A stretch of DNA of 31,072 nucleotides from positions 1-31,072 of the IMG/VR virus record IMGVR_UViG_3300031658_000063; one strand, 5' to 3'. How positions within the stretch are numbered: position 1 is the stretch's first letter; each line of letters opens with the position of its first letter. This DNA is from a virus. A program made the translations under genes and the position numbers. The notes below the pieces were generated by a model, which was given only the letters and a program-made list of their open reading frames with translations, was not told the DNA's origin and did not search any database. Shown piece after piece: positions 1 to 7,383 of this stretch.

Positions 1-267
1 TACGGTATCGCTTTCAACAACGCTTACTATCGCATTGCTACAGCGGCTATCAGTCGTCAACGTGGTGATGATCCCAAGTTCACAGTAATGATTGACCTGT
101 CAGCATATGCGACAGCTACACCAACTGATGATACTCGTGAGGTAGACTTTAAGCGTTACAACGCAAACCTCGCTGACGTTCAGGCTTCATCTGGCGATGC
201 TTTCTTGGACAAATGTTATGCTTGGGTTATGGCTCAGGACGACATGGCAGGTTCTACTGCAGTATAA
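1..267 (+). CDS. C-terminal part of a phage protein upstream of terminase (partial)
   Basis: An open frame runs from the first base to a TAA at 265-267, giving the last 88 residues of a protein whose start lies outside the window. The visible part is soluble, with no membrane segment, and holds the stretches FNNAYYRIATAAISRQRGDD, FKRYNANLADV and CYAWVMAQDDMAGSTAV. I do not recognise a named family. Its place directly before the terminase, in the same direction and with a 4-base gap, suggests the late structural operon, so a virion component is a reasonable guess, but nothing in the sequence proves it. Confidence 0.75.
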   Translation, partial: YGIAFNNAYYRIATAAISRQRGDDPKFTVMIDLSAYATATPTDDTREVDFKRYNANLADVQASSGDAFLDKCYAWVMAQDDMAGSTAV

Positions 268-271
268 ATTA

Positions 272-1816
272 ATGGCAACACTCATCGAAATAAGAGAAGC
301 AGCAGAAGCAAGTCTAATAACATTTATTAGGCTTGTTGCTCCTCAACGTGTACTAGGTAACTGTCATGAGGATGTCTGTAAGTGGTGGACAAGGCAGGAA
401 TGTAAGTCTCACCAGCTTCTACTATTTCCTCGTGACCACGGTAAGTCAGCTATGGTTGCCTACCGTGTTGCTTGGGAGTTAACTAAGAATCCTTCACTAC
501 GGGTCTTGTATATTTCAGCTACATCAAACCTAGCGCAGAAACAGTTGTCGTTTATTAAGAACATCTTTGAGTCAGACATTCACCAGAAGTACTGGCCTCA
601 ACACTTGAACAAAGATGAGAGTAAACGAGAGAAGTGGACTACATCTGAGATTGCCTTAGACCACCCTGACCGTAAGAAGGAAGCTATCCGTGACCCTTCT
701 ATATTTACTGGCGGTCTCACTACTTCCCTTACTGGGATGCACTGTGACATTGCAGTTCTTGATGATGTTGTGGTGTTTGAAAATGCGTACACTAACGAGG
801 GCCGTAATAAGGTTAAGTCTCAGTACTCATTGCTTTCGTCTATTGAGGGTAGTGAAGCTAGGGAGTGGGTAGTAGGTACACGTTACCACCCTAAAGATTT
901 GTACTCTGACTTGATGAGTATGGAAGAAGACATCTATTCACATAAGAATGAAATAATAGGTAAGGAATCTATCTACGAAGTAATGGAACGAGGAGTAGAA
1001 GATAACGGGGATGGTACTGGTGACTTCTTGTGGCCTAGACAACTTCGTAAAGATGGCAAGATGTTTGGTTTTGATATTAAAATCTTAGCTAAGAAACGAG
1101 GGCAGTACCTAGACCGTGTACAGTTCAGAGCACAGTACTACAACGATCCTACTGACCCAGATACACAACCTATTGCTTACGACAGGTTTCAGTACTATGA
1201 TCGTAAACACATGAATAGAGACAACGGTCAGTGGCACTACAAAGGACGTAAATTAAATGTTAGTGCAGCTGTGGACTTTGCTTACAGTGTCAGTAAACGT
1301 GCCGACTACACCGCCATTGTCGTCATTGGTGTGGACTTTGAAAATAACGTATATGTTTTAGACATTGACCGCTTTAAAACAGATAAGATTTCTGAGTACT
1401 TCAGGCATATCTTAGACTTACTTAACCGTTGGGACTTTAGAAAACTACGGGCTGAATGTACTGCTGCTCAGTCAGCAATTGTATCTGAACTAAAAGATAA
1501 CTACATTAAGCCTAATGGTCTAGCTTTAAAGATTGATGAGCACCGCCCCAACAGACACCAAGGTTCTAAAGAAGAACGTATAGCAGCTATCCTTGAGCCT
1601 AGGTATGACAACCTACAGATGTTTCATTACCGTGGTGGTAACTGCCAAGTCTTAGAAGAAGAGTTAGTATCGTATAACCCTGCCCACGATGACTGTAAAG
1701 ACTGTCTGGCTGCTGCTGTTGAAGTAGCTGTTAAGCCGGGTAATGCTGTCAAGAGAATAAGAAGTCAAGATAATAATGTAGTATTCCATCCTAAATTCGG
1801 TGGTGTTTCATTTTAA
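272..1816 (+). CDS. terL: Terminase large subunit
   Basis: This is the ATP-driven motor and nuclease that packages concatemeric DNA into the prohead through the portal. With the start at 272 the protein has 514 residues. An atypical Walker A, FPRDHGKS, lies at about residues 52-59 and a Walker B, IAVLDDVV, at about 160-167. The C-terminal RNase H-like nuclease shows D335 (AVDFAYS), E395 (AECTAAQ) and the HDDCKD cluster near 472-477. A TTG 25 codons upstream is in frame but lies inside the preceding gene. The ATG four bases after that gene's stop is preferred, although it has no clear Shine-Dalgarno sequence and probably relies on translational coupling. No small terminase is seen in the window. 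Confidence 0.95.
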   Translation: MATLIEIREAAEASLITFIRLVAPQRVLGNCHEDVCKWWTRQECKSHQLLLFPRDHGKSAMVAYRVAWELTKNPSLRVLYISATSNLAQKQLSFIKNIFESDIHQKYWPQHLNKDESKREKWTTSEIALDHPDRKKEAIRDPSIFTGGLTTSLTGMHCDIAVLDDVVVFENAYTNEGRNKVKSQYSLLSSIEGSEAREWVVGTRYHPKDLYSDLMSMEEDIYSHKNEIIGKESIYEVMERGVEDNGDGTGDFLWPRQLRKDGKMFGFDIKILAKKRGQYLDRVQFRAQYYNDPTDPDTQPIAYDRFQYYDRKHMNRDNGQWHYKGRKLNVSAAVDFAYSVSKRADYTAIVVIGVDFENNVYVLDIDRFKTDKISEYFRHILDLLNRWDFRKLRAECTAAQSAIVSELKDNYIKPNGLALKIDEHRPNRHQGSKEERIAAILEPRYDNLQMFHYRGGNCQVLEEELVSYNPAHDDCKDCLAAAVEVAVKPGNAVKRIRSQDNNVVFHPKFGGVSF

Positions 1817-1819
1817 CTA

Positions 1820-1848
1820 TTGACAAAGAAATTAATGTGTGTTATTAT
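1820..1848 (+). promoter_or_regulatory. Sigma70-type promoter upstream of portal
   Basis: TTGACA at 1820-1825 and TATTAT at 1843-1848 are separated by exactly 17 bp, in the 61-bp gap between the terminase and portal genes. The -35 is a perfect consensus and the -10 has one mismatch. The TG just before the -10 fits an extended -10. A 6-bp inverted repeat (TGTGTG at 1836-1841, CACACA at 1852-1857) brackets the -10. Confidence 0.75.
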
Positions 1849-1877
1849 TATCACACAGGCTAGGACTGGGAGTCATC

Positions 1878-3671
1878 ATGGCTGGCACTACAATCGACAT
1901 TGAAAGCATTATTGATCCACACACCCTAGCTGTGGACATTTCCAACCGTTGGTCATCGTGGAACAATGCTCGTTCTGAGAAGATCACAGAATGGAAAGAG
2001 TTACGTAATTACGTCTATGCTACAGATACCCGTACTACGAGTAACAACAAGCTGCCGTGGTCTAACTCAACTACGACACCTAAGCTAACACAAATTGCTG
2101 ATAACTTACATGCTAACTACTTTGCTGCTTTGTTCCCACAGAAGCGTTGGTTTCGTTTTGAAGCTACAGATGCTGACTCAGATGTTAAGATTAAACGTGA
2201 CATCATTCAGGCATACATGGAAAACAAGGTACGTCAGTCAGACTTTGTAAACACAACAAGTAAACTTATTAATGACTACATCCAGTACGGTAACTGCTTT
2301 GCTATGGTAGACTACCAACGTAAGGTAACTAACTTTGAAGACGGTGATCGTATTGTAAACTACATAGGTCCAAAGCTAGTCCGTATCTCTCCTTACGACA
2401 TCTGCTTTAATCCTGTAGCTGCTGAGTTTGCCGATACTCCTAAGATTATACGTTCTGTTATTACTTTAGGTGAAGTGCAACGTATGGTTGAAACTGCACC
2501 AGATAAAGAGTACATGGCTGACATCTTCAATAAGATGCTAGGTAACCGTGGTGCAGCTAAGGGCAACGAAGTAGACGTTAATAAGTCAGACGGTTTTGTA
2601 GCTGATGGTTTCTCTAACATAACTGACTACTACGAATCAGACTACGTAGAGATACTTACATTCTACGGAGACATCTACGATACTAACTCAGGTAAATTCC
2701 TAAACAATCGTATCATCACAATTGTTGATCGTGCATATGTCTTATCTAATGAAGAGAACCCTAGCTACTTAGGTCGTGATCCTATCTTCCACGTAGGTTG
2801 GCGGGATCGTCCTGACAATATCTACTCTATGGGTCCACTAGATAACCTTGTAGGCATGCAGTACCGCATTGACCACTTGGAGAACTTAAGGGCTGATGTC
2901 TTTGACCAGATTGCTTACCCTGTTCTTAAAATACGTGGTGACGTAGAGGACTTTGACTTTGAACCTAATGCTCGTATTTACTTAGGGGATGAAGGGGACG
3001 TAGGTTACCTTGTTCCTGACAGTACAGCTTTGAATGCTGACTTTCAGATTCGTGATCTTGAAGTTAAGATGGAAATGATGGCTGGTGCTCCTCGTGAAGC
3101 TATGGGTATCCGTAGTGCTGGTGAGAAGACAGCCTTTGAAGTCAACCAGCTTATGACAGCAGCAGGACGTATCTTCCAACACAAGACAGCCCACTTTGAA
3201 CGTGTGTTCCTTGAGCCTATCTTGAACGCTATGCTTGAAGTATCTCGTCGCAACATGGACTACGAAGATACAGCTAAGGTACTCAACGAAGATACAGGTC
3301 TTTATTTCTTTACACAGATTACTCGTGAGGATATCAAGGCTAACGGTAAGATCATACCAATGGGTGCTCGACACTTTGCTGAACGTGCTCAACGAGTACA
3401 GAACCTTACTACTATGTACCAGATCAAAGCATCTGATCCTACTATTGGGTCACACCTGTCAGGTAAAGAGTTTGCTCGTTTGTTAGCAGATGAACTAGGT
3501 GAACCAGCTTTGTTCCGTGAGAACATTGCAGTAACTGAACAGCTTGAGACACAGAAGGTTGTTACAGAGGCTCAGGTCGAGTTTGAAGCAGAGCAAGAAG
3601 AGAAAATTGAACAGGGTATGCAGGAACTGCAACCTACTCCTGAGCAAGTCTCTGAGGAGCCTATCGAATGA
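1878..3671 (+). CDS. Portal (head-tail connector) protein
   Basis: The portal forms the dodecameric ring at the capsid vertex through which DNA enters and leaves. At 597 residues it is in the size range of podovirus portals (T7 gp8 is 536). It follows the terminase and precedes scaffold and capsid, as in T7-like late operons. Visible stretches include GNCFAMVDYQR, YDICFNPVAAEF, MQYRIDHLENLRADVFDQIA and the AREAMGIRSAGEKTAFEVNQ-type segment around residues 415-435, which resemble the wing and clip regions of podovirus portals. The last 50 residues are rich in Glu and Gln. The ATG at 1878 has GGGAG at 1868-1872. An in-frame codon at 1839 lies inside the promoter spacer and is rejected. Confidence 0.88.
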   Translation: MAGTTIDIESIIDPHTLAVDISNRWSSWNNARSEKITEWKELRNYVYATDTRTTSNNKLPWSNSTTTPKLTQIADNLHANYFAALFPQKRWFRFEATDADSDVKIKRDIIQAYMENKVRQSDFVNTTSKLINDYIQYGNCFAMVDYQRKVTNFEDGDRIVNYIGPKLVRISPYDICFNPVAAEFADTPKIIRSVITLGEVQRMVETAPDKEYMADIFNKMLGNRGAAKGNEVDVNKSDGFVADGFSNITDYYESDYVEILTFYGDIYDTNSGKFLNNRIITIVDRAYVLSNEENPSYLGRDPIFHVGWRDRPDNIYSMGPLDNLVGMQYRIDHLENLRADVFDQIAYPVLKIRGDVEDFDFEPNARIYLGDEGDVGYLVPDSTALNADFQIRDLEVKMEMMAGAPREAMGIRSAGEKTAFEVNQLMTAAGRIFQHKTAHFERVFLEPILNAMLEVSRRNMDYEDTAKVLNEDTGLYFFTQITREDIKANGKIIPMGARHFAERAQRVQNLTTMYQIKASDPTIGSHLSGKEFARLLADELGEPALFRENIAVTEQLETQKVVTEAQVEFEAEQEEKIEQGMQELQPTPEQVSEEPIE

Positions 3672-3910
3672 AGGCAGCTTGGTTCAGAGAGTGTAAGACA
3701 AAGAAAGATAAAGAGGCAGTAGGTCAGGTTCTCCAATCTAACAGAGAGAGCCTAGACCGCCTTAAAGAAATCCTAGAGCCTATGCTAAAGGATACTACCC
3801 CTGCCGCAGACTATGACTCACCATCGTGGGCATACAAGCAAGCAGACCGTAACGGGTTTAATAGAGCAGTGACCACTGTGTTAGACCTAATTAACTTAGA
3901 CAAGGAATAA
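3668..3910 (+). CDS. Small protein between portal and scaffold
   Basis: An 80-residue soluble, charged protein with no recognised domain. It is Lys/Glu-rich and probably helical in its first half, and has the stretch DYDSPSWAYKQADRNGFNRA in its second half. Its ATG overlaps the portal stop codon (ATGA), so translation is coupled to the portal, and it ends two bases before the scaffold ATG. A role in portal or prohead assembly is suggested only by this position. Confidence 0.8.
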   Translation: MKAAWFRECKTKKDKEAVGQVLQSNRESLDRLKEILEPMLKDTTPAADYDSPSWAYKQADRNGFNRAVTTVLDLINLDKE

Positions 3911-3912
3911 CA

Positions 3913-4677
3913 ATGAGTGTATTTTCTGAAGAACAGGTGACCCCTGTAACGCAGAGTGAACAAGTATCATCCTTTGAGGAGCCAACCAGCCCTTCAGTCC
4001 TAGGTGATCTTGTGGGAGAAGGACGTAAGTTCAATGATGTAGAAGCTCTAGCAAAAGGTAAAGTAGAAGCAGATAGATTTATCGAACAGATGAAACAAGA
4101 AAATTCTGCTTTAAAAGCTGACCTAGAAAAACAATCCTACAAACTTGGAGTTACTAATAAGATGGAAGAAATGGCCTCGGCATCCCCAACCGAACTTCTT
4201 GACCCCAACAATAATAATGGTGGCACTCCGAATACAGCTAACACCCAGCCTGTGTCGAGTGAAGCAAACATTGAGAGCCTAGTTGAACAGACCCTGAAGA
4301 AACGAGAGCTAGAAGGTGTTGCTAAAAACAATATCGCTGTCGTTGAATCGGAACTTGCACAAGCCTACGGAACAGAAGCAGCAACTGCCGTGCAGCAGAA
4401 AGCTAATGAACTAGGTTTACCAATGACGGAGTTACAAAGTATGGCTGCTAAATCACCAGCTGCGTTTATGCAGTTGATGGGGCGGTCAGCACCTAAGTCT
4501 TCGCCATTAGTGCAAGGGAGCATTCGTACTGAGGGTTCTACAATGCAAGCATCCTCTGGGAAGGACTTTGGTTACTACCAACAACTTCGTAGGGAAAACT
4601 CTTCACTATACTACAAACCGTCTACCCAACGTGCAATGATGGCTGATGCCGAACGTCTGGGTGATAAATTTTATTAA
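3913..4677 (+). CDS. Capsid scaffolding protein
   Basis: A 254-residue, hydrophilic, Glu/Gln-rich protein directly before the major capsid gene, the position and approximate size of T7 gp9. Residues about 45-75 (around DRFIEQMKQENSALKADLEK) are predicted coiled coil. A Pro/Asn/Thr-rich linker with a run of Asn follows near residue 97-110, and a second helical segment lies near 115-150. The C-terminus is basic and aromatic (YYQQLRRENSSLYYKP), fitting a capsid-binding tail. The start has AAGGAA seven bases upstream. The assignment rests on composition and position, since scaffolds diverge fast. Confidence 0.82.
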   Translation: MSVFSEEQVTPVTQSEQVSSFEEPTSPSVLGDLVGEGRKFNDVEALAKGKVEADRFIEQMKQENSALKADLEKQSYKLGVTNKMEEMASASPTELLDPNNNNGGTPNTANTQPVSSEANIESLVEQTLKKRELEGVAKNNIAVVESELAQAYGTEAATAVQQKANELGLPMTELQSMAAKSPAAFMQLMGRSAPKSSPLVQGSIRTEGSTMQASSGKDFGYYQQLRRENSSLYYKPSTQRAMMADAERLGDKFY

Positions 4678-4692
4678 TAAAGGAATACGAAA

Positions 4693-5640
4693 ATGGCTGG
4701 TAATACAGTAGCAACACTAGCACTTGCTAAACGGGCGGAAGTCTGGAGTGCAGAACTAAAAGAAATCTTGCGTGACGAACTGCAAGGTATGAAATACGTT
4801 AACTGGTTGAGTGATTTCCCTGACGGAGATACATTTAAAATCCCATCACTTGGCGATGCAACCATTGCTGACTACGCTGAAGATACAGCAGTATCCTACA
4901 CTGCTATTGATGATGCACAGTTTACATTTACAATTACTGACTACCTACAGTCCAGTAACTACATCACTAACAAAGCGATGCAGGATGTTTACTACGCCAA
5001 TCAAATCATGTCTCAGTTTGTACCTCTGCAAGAACGTGCCTTGATGGAACGTCTTGAAACAGACATCATGAAGTTGGCACAAACTGGTCAAACAGCAGCT
5101 AACCCTAATACAATTAATGGTGTTGCTCACCGTATGATTGGTTCGGGTACTGGTGGTGTAATTGCAGTTGAAGACTTCGCAAAAGCTCTTCGTGCATTGA
5201 AGACTGGTAAAGTACCACAGCGTAACCTCGTGGCTATTGTTGACCCATCTGTTGAATTTGAGATGAATACCCTCTCAGCTTTGACAAGTGTATCTAACAA
5301 CCCACGTTGGGAAGGTATCGTAAATACTGGTATCGCTTCCGGTATGACTTTTGTAGCTAACATCTATGGTTTTGATGTATACACATCTAACTACCTTGCT
5401 ACAAAGGCTTCAGAAACTATCAGTACTGTGGCTGCTCCCGCTAACGCAATCAACAACTTGTTCTTCTCAGCTGACCAAGCTGTGTCGCCTTTTGTTGGTG
5501 CATGGCGTCAGATGCCAAACGTGGACACTGAGTACAACAAAGACTATCAGCGTACAGAGTTCGTTACTACTGCACGTTATGGTATGAAATTGTACCGTCC
5601 AGAGAACATGGTTTCTGTTCTTACAAAGCCAATGGCTTAA
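4693..5640 (+). CDS. Major capsid protein
   Basis: At 315 residues this is the expected size for a T7-like/HK97-fold coat protein. It opens with MAGNTVATLALAKRAEVWSA and includes FPDGDTFKIPSLGDATIADY, an N-arm/E-loop type segment, then a long spine-like helix with QIMSQFVPLQERALMERLE. The later FVTTARYGMKLYRPENMVSV resembles the closing segment of podovirus coat proteins. It sits immediately after the scaffold, with AAGGA 11 bases before the ATG. A hairpin terminator follows at 5654, so this is probably the end of a strongly expressed transcription unit. Confidence 0.92.
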   Translation: MAGNTVATLALAKRAEVWSAELKEILRDELQGMKYVNWLSDFPDGDTFKIPSLGDATIADYAEDTAVSYTAIDDAQFTFTITDYLQSSNYITNKAMQDVYYANQIMSQFVPLQERALMERLETDIMKLAQTGQTAANPNTINGVAHRMIGSGTGGVIAVEDFAKALRALKTGKVPQRNLVAIVDPSVEFEMNTLSALTSVSNNPRWEGIVNTGIASGMTFVANIYGFDVYTSNYLATKASETISTVAAPANAINNLFFSADQAVSPFVGAWRQMPNVDTEYNKDYQRTEFVTTARYGMKLYRPENMVSVLTKPMA

Positions 5641-5653
5641 ACTTAAATACAAC

Positions 5654-5688
5654 GGGAGGGGAGAAATCTCCTCCTGTTACTCTTTTTC
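5654..5688 (+). terminator. Rho-independent terminator after the capsid gene
   Basis: A GC-rich inverted repeat (GGGGAG, loop AAAT, CTCCTC, one G-U pair, roughly 6 bp) is followed by TGTTACTCTTTTTCTC. It lies 14 bases past the capsid stop codon and directly before a strong promoter. The stem is short and contains a wobble, so it may be only partly efficient. Confidence 0.6.
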
Positions 5689-5690
5689 TC

Positions 5691-5719
5691 TTGACAACTA
5701 TTTTACTTGTGTGTATAAT
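5691..5719 (+). promoter_or_regulatory. Consensus sigma70 promoter for the tail/internal protein operon
   Basis: A perfect TTGACA at 5691-5696 and a perfect TATAAT at 5714-5719 are separated by 17 bp. The promoter lies in the 115-bp gap between the capsid gene and the next CDS, just after a terminator. It should start transcription near 5726 and reads into the gene at 5756, whose ATG follows TAAGGA. Confidence 0.85.
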
Positions 5720-5755
5720 AGTCTTAACAAGTCCCCCCGGTAAGGATTAAATACA

Positions 5756-6328
5756 ATGGCTAACGTAGAACATTCAGCATTAACGGGAAGTGCACTGCAT
5801 GAACCCAAAGGTATTGCCAGTGCAAGCAGTGGTGAAACCTATGTTGCTAATGGTTCCGGTAGTGGTACTTGGCAACCTATCCACAGACACTTAGGTGCTG
5901 CCACAGCCTTTAATAAATCTTCTCCGTATGCTTATTCGATTGATACTGACATTGCTGAAAAGTTCTTATCCCCTTCTATCTCCTCGACTGTAGCTAACGG
6001 GTTCACAGTTGTGACAAGCCCTAACTTACGTTTTAAGTATGACGAAGCAACCAGCCTTACAGGTCTTATCAATGTAACCATGTCTTCCTCTCAGGCAAGT
6101 GGTAGCTCTAAAGAAGTAGAGTGGGCTTTGTTTAAGAACGGTACAGAGATTGTAGGATCAAGGTCTGTTCGTTCTATTAGGTCAAGTACTTGGGGTTCTA
6201 TTAGTGTCACAGGCCTAACAGCCCTTGCACAAAATGACTATATTGAAATTAAGACTAAGGCAAGCGCAGACAACGTAGATGTAAACTATGCAAATATCTA
6301 CGTATCAATTATTGGAATGAGTGCATAA
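5756..6328 (+). CDS. Head fibre/decoration-like structural protein
   Basis: A 190-residue Ser/Gly/Thr/Ala-rich protein with no membrane segment. The N-terminus holds SALTGSALHEPKGIASASSG and TYVANGSGSGTW, a pattern I associate with a structural protein of marine podoviruses that follows the coat gene. The C-terminal half reads as alternating beta strands (VEWALFKNGTEIVGS, LAQNDYIEIKTKAS, YANIYVSIIGMSA), resembling C1q/TNF-like jelly-roll domains of phage head fibres and decoration proteins. It is the first gene after the strong promoter at 5691, so it is probably abundant. Decoration, head fibre and tail fibre tip all remain possible. Confidence 0.65.
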   Translation: MANVEHSALTGSALHEPKGIASASSGETYVANGSGSGTWQPIHRHLGAATAFNKSSPYAYSIDTDIAEKFLSPSISSTVANGFTVVTSPNLRFKYDEATSLTGLINVTMSSSQASGSSKEVEWALFKNGTEIVGSRSVRSIRSSTWGSISVTGLTALAQNDYIEIKTKASADNVDVNYANIYVSIIGMSA

Positions 6329-6329
6329 C

Positions 6330-7079
6330 ATGAAAATGAATCTCCTCGAAATGGTCCAGAACATCTTGTCCGATATGGATTCGGAGGAGATCAACAGTAT
6401 TTCTGATTCAAACGAGGCTGTTCAGATAGCCAGTGTTATAGAAAATACTTACTTCGGTTTAATATCTGCAAGAGCTATACCGGAACATTCTCAGACTATA
6501 AAACTTACTTCTTTCTCTAGCTCTGTTCGGCCTACTCACTTCTCTTTTCCTGCCCGTATAAAGAACATTGAGTTCTTAGACTATAACGTGACAGAAGTAG
6601 TAGGAAGTATTAAATACAAACGTCTTACATACCTAAGCCCAGACGATTTCTTTAGTGTGTCAGATAGCCGTGACAGTACTGCCTCAAACGTATTACAAGT
6701 TGAAGACGTACAAGCAGACAGTATCTTACTTATCCGTAATGATATAATGCCAATTTACTACACATCTTTTGATGATGAGAATGTAGTGTTAGATTCGTAT
6801 ATGTCTTCAGTAGACTCCACCCTTACCTCAGCTAAGACTAGGGCCTACGGTGTAAGGTTTCCAACATTTGATTCCTACACAGATACTTTTATCCCAGACA
6901 TTGACGATGTAATGTTTCCATACCTTCTAGCTGAAGCTAAGTCCACAGCCCTGTCTTTGTTTAAGTCAGGTACTGACCCTAAGATTGAACAGTTAGCTAG
7001 ACGCCAAAAGGTGTACGTACAAAATGATCTACACCGACTAAATGTAGGAAGGCCTAAGAACGACTATGGTAGACGTTAA
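6330..7079 (+). CDS. Tail tubular protein A (gp11-like adaptor)
   Basis: A 249-residue protein immediately before a gp12-like nozzle gene, matching T7 gp11 in position and roughly in size (196 residues). It begins with a helical segment (MNLLEMVQNILSDMDSEEIN) and contains NEAVQIASVIENTYFGLISA, which resembles the N-terminus of podovirus gp11-like adaptors. It ends with a helical stretch, LARRQKVYVQNDLHRLN. The ATG at 6330 is chosen over an in-frame GTG at 6321 that overlaps the previous gene; a further ATG at 6336 is possible. It would bridge the portal and the tail nozzle. Confidence 0.78.
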   Translation: MKMNLLEMVQNILSDMDSEEINSISDSNEAVQIASVIENTYFGLISARAIPEHSQTIKLTSFSSSVRPTHFSFPARIKNIEFLDYNVTEVVGSIKYKRLTYLSPDDFFSVSDSRDSTASNVLQVEDVQADSILLIRNDIMPIYYTSFDDENVVLDSYMSSVDSTLTSAKTRAYGVRFPTFDSYTDTFIPDIDDVMFPYLLAEAKSTALSLFKSGTDPKIEQLARRQKVYVQNDLHRLNVGRPKNDYGRR

Positions 7080-7383
7080 TCTAATTACAAGTGAAGATGG
7101 TCAAGAGATAAAAGTTCTTAGCAGTAAAACAGAAAAAGCATTAGTCGTTTACAAACCTCAAGATGGTTTTAAGTTCTACGGAGTTAAGTACGAAAACGGA
7201 GCACAGGTTCCAGAAGAACTAAACGGAAGGTGGACAGGTATTGACGCAGCATTAAAGGCTGTAATCTCTCACCTAGAGTTGAAGAAACCTACACCCCGTA
7301 AAGCAGTTAATGACAGGTACAAGGCTCGTGAGGCCAAGAAGGAAATGCTAAATGCCACAGAGCCTGATCCAGAGAACAGTTAA
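7066..7383 (+). CDS. Small protein between tail tubular proteins A and B
   Basis: A 105-residue soluble protein of unknown function. It overlaps the preceding gene by 14 bases and the following one by 32 bases, so the three genes are tightly coupled. The first 70 residues look like a small alpha/beta domain (LVVYKPQDGFKFYGVKYENG). The last 35 are basic and helical (RKAVNDRYKAREAKKEML). Its position suggests a tail or connector accessory protein, without further proof. Confidence 0.75.
   Translation: MVDVNLITSEDGQEIKVLSSKTEKALVVYKPQDGFKFYGVKYENGAQVPEELNGRWTGIDAALKAVISHLELKKPTPRKAVNDRYKAREAKKEMLNATEPDPENS

Noticed and set aside
197-271. In-frame TTG start 25 codons upstream of the terminase ATG
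   Set aside because: It would overlap the preceding gene by 71 bases and adds residues unlike terminase N-termini; the ATG at 272 abuts the previous stop.
2982-3392. 136-residue open frame on the minus strand inside the portal gene
   Set aside because: It is fully covered by the well-supported portal gene, has no ribosome site or recognisable domain and reads as a shadow of portal codon use.
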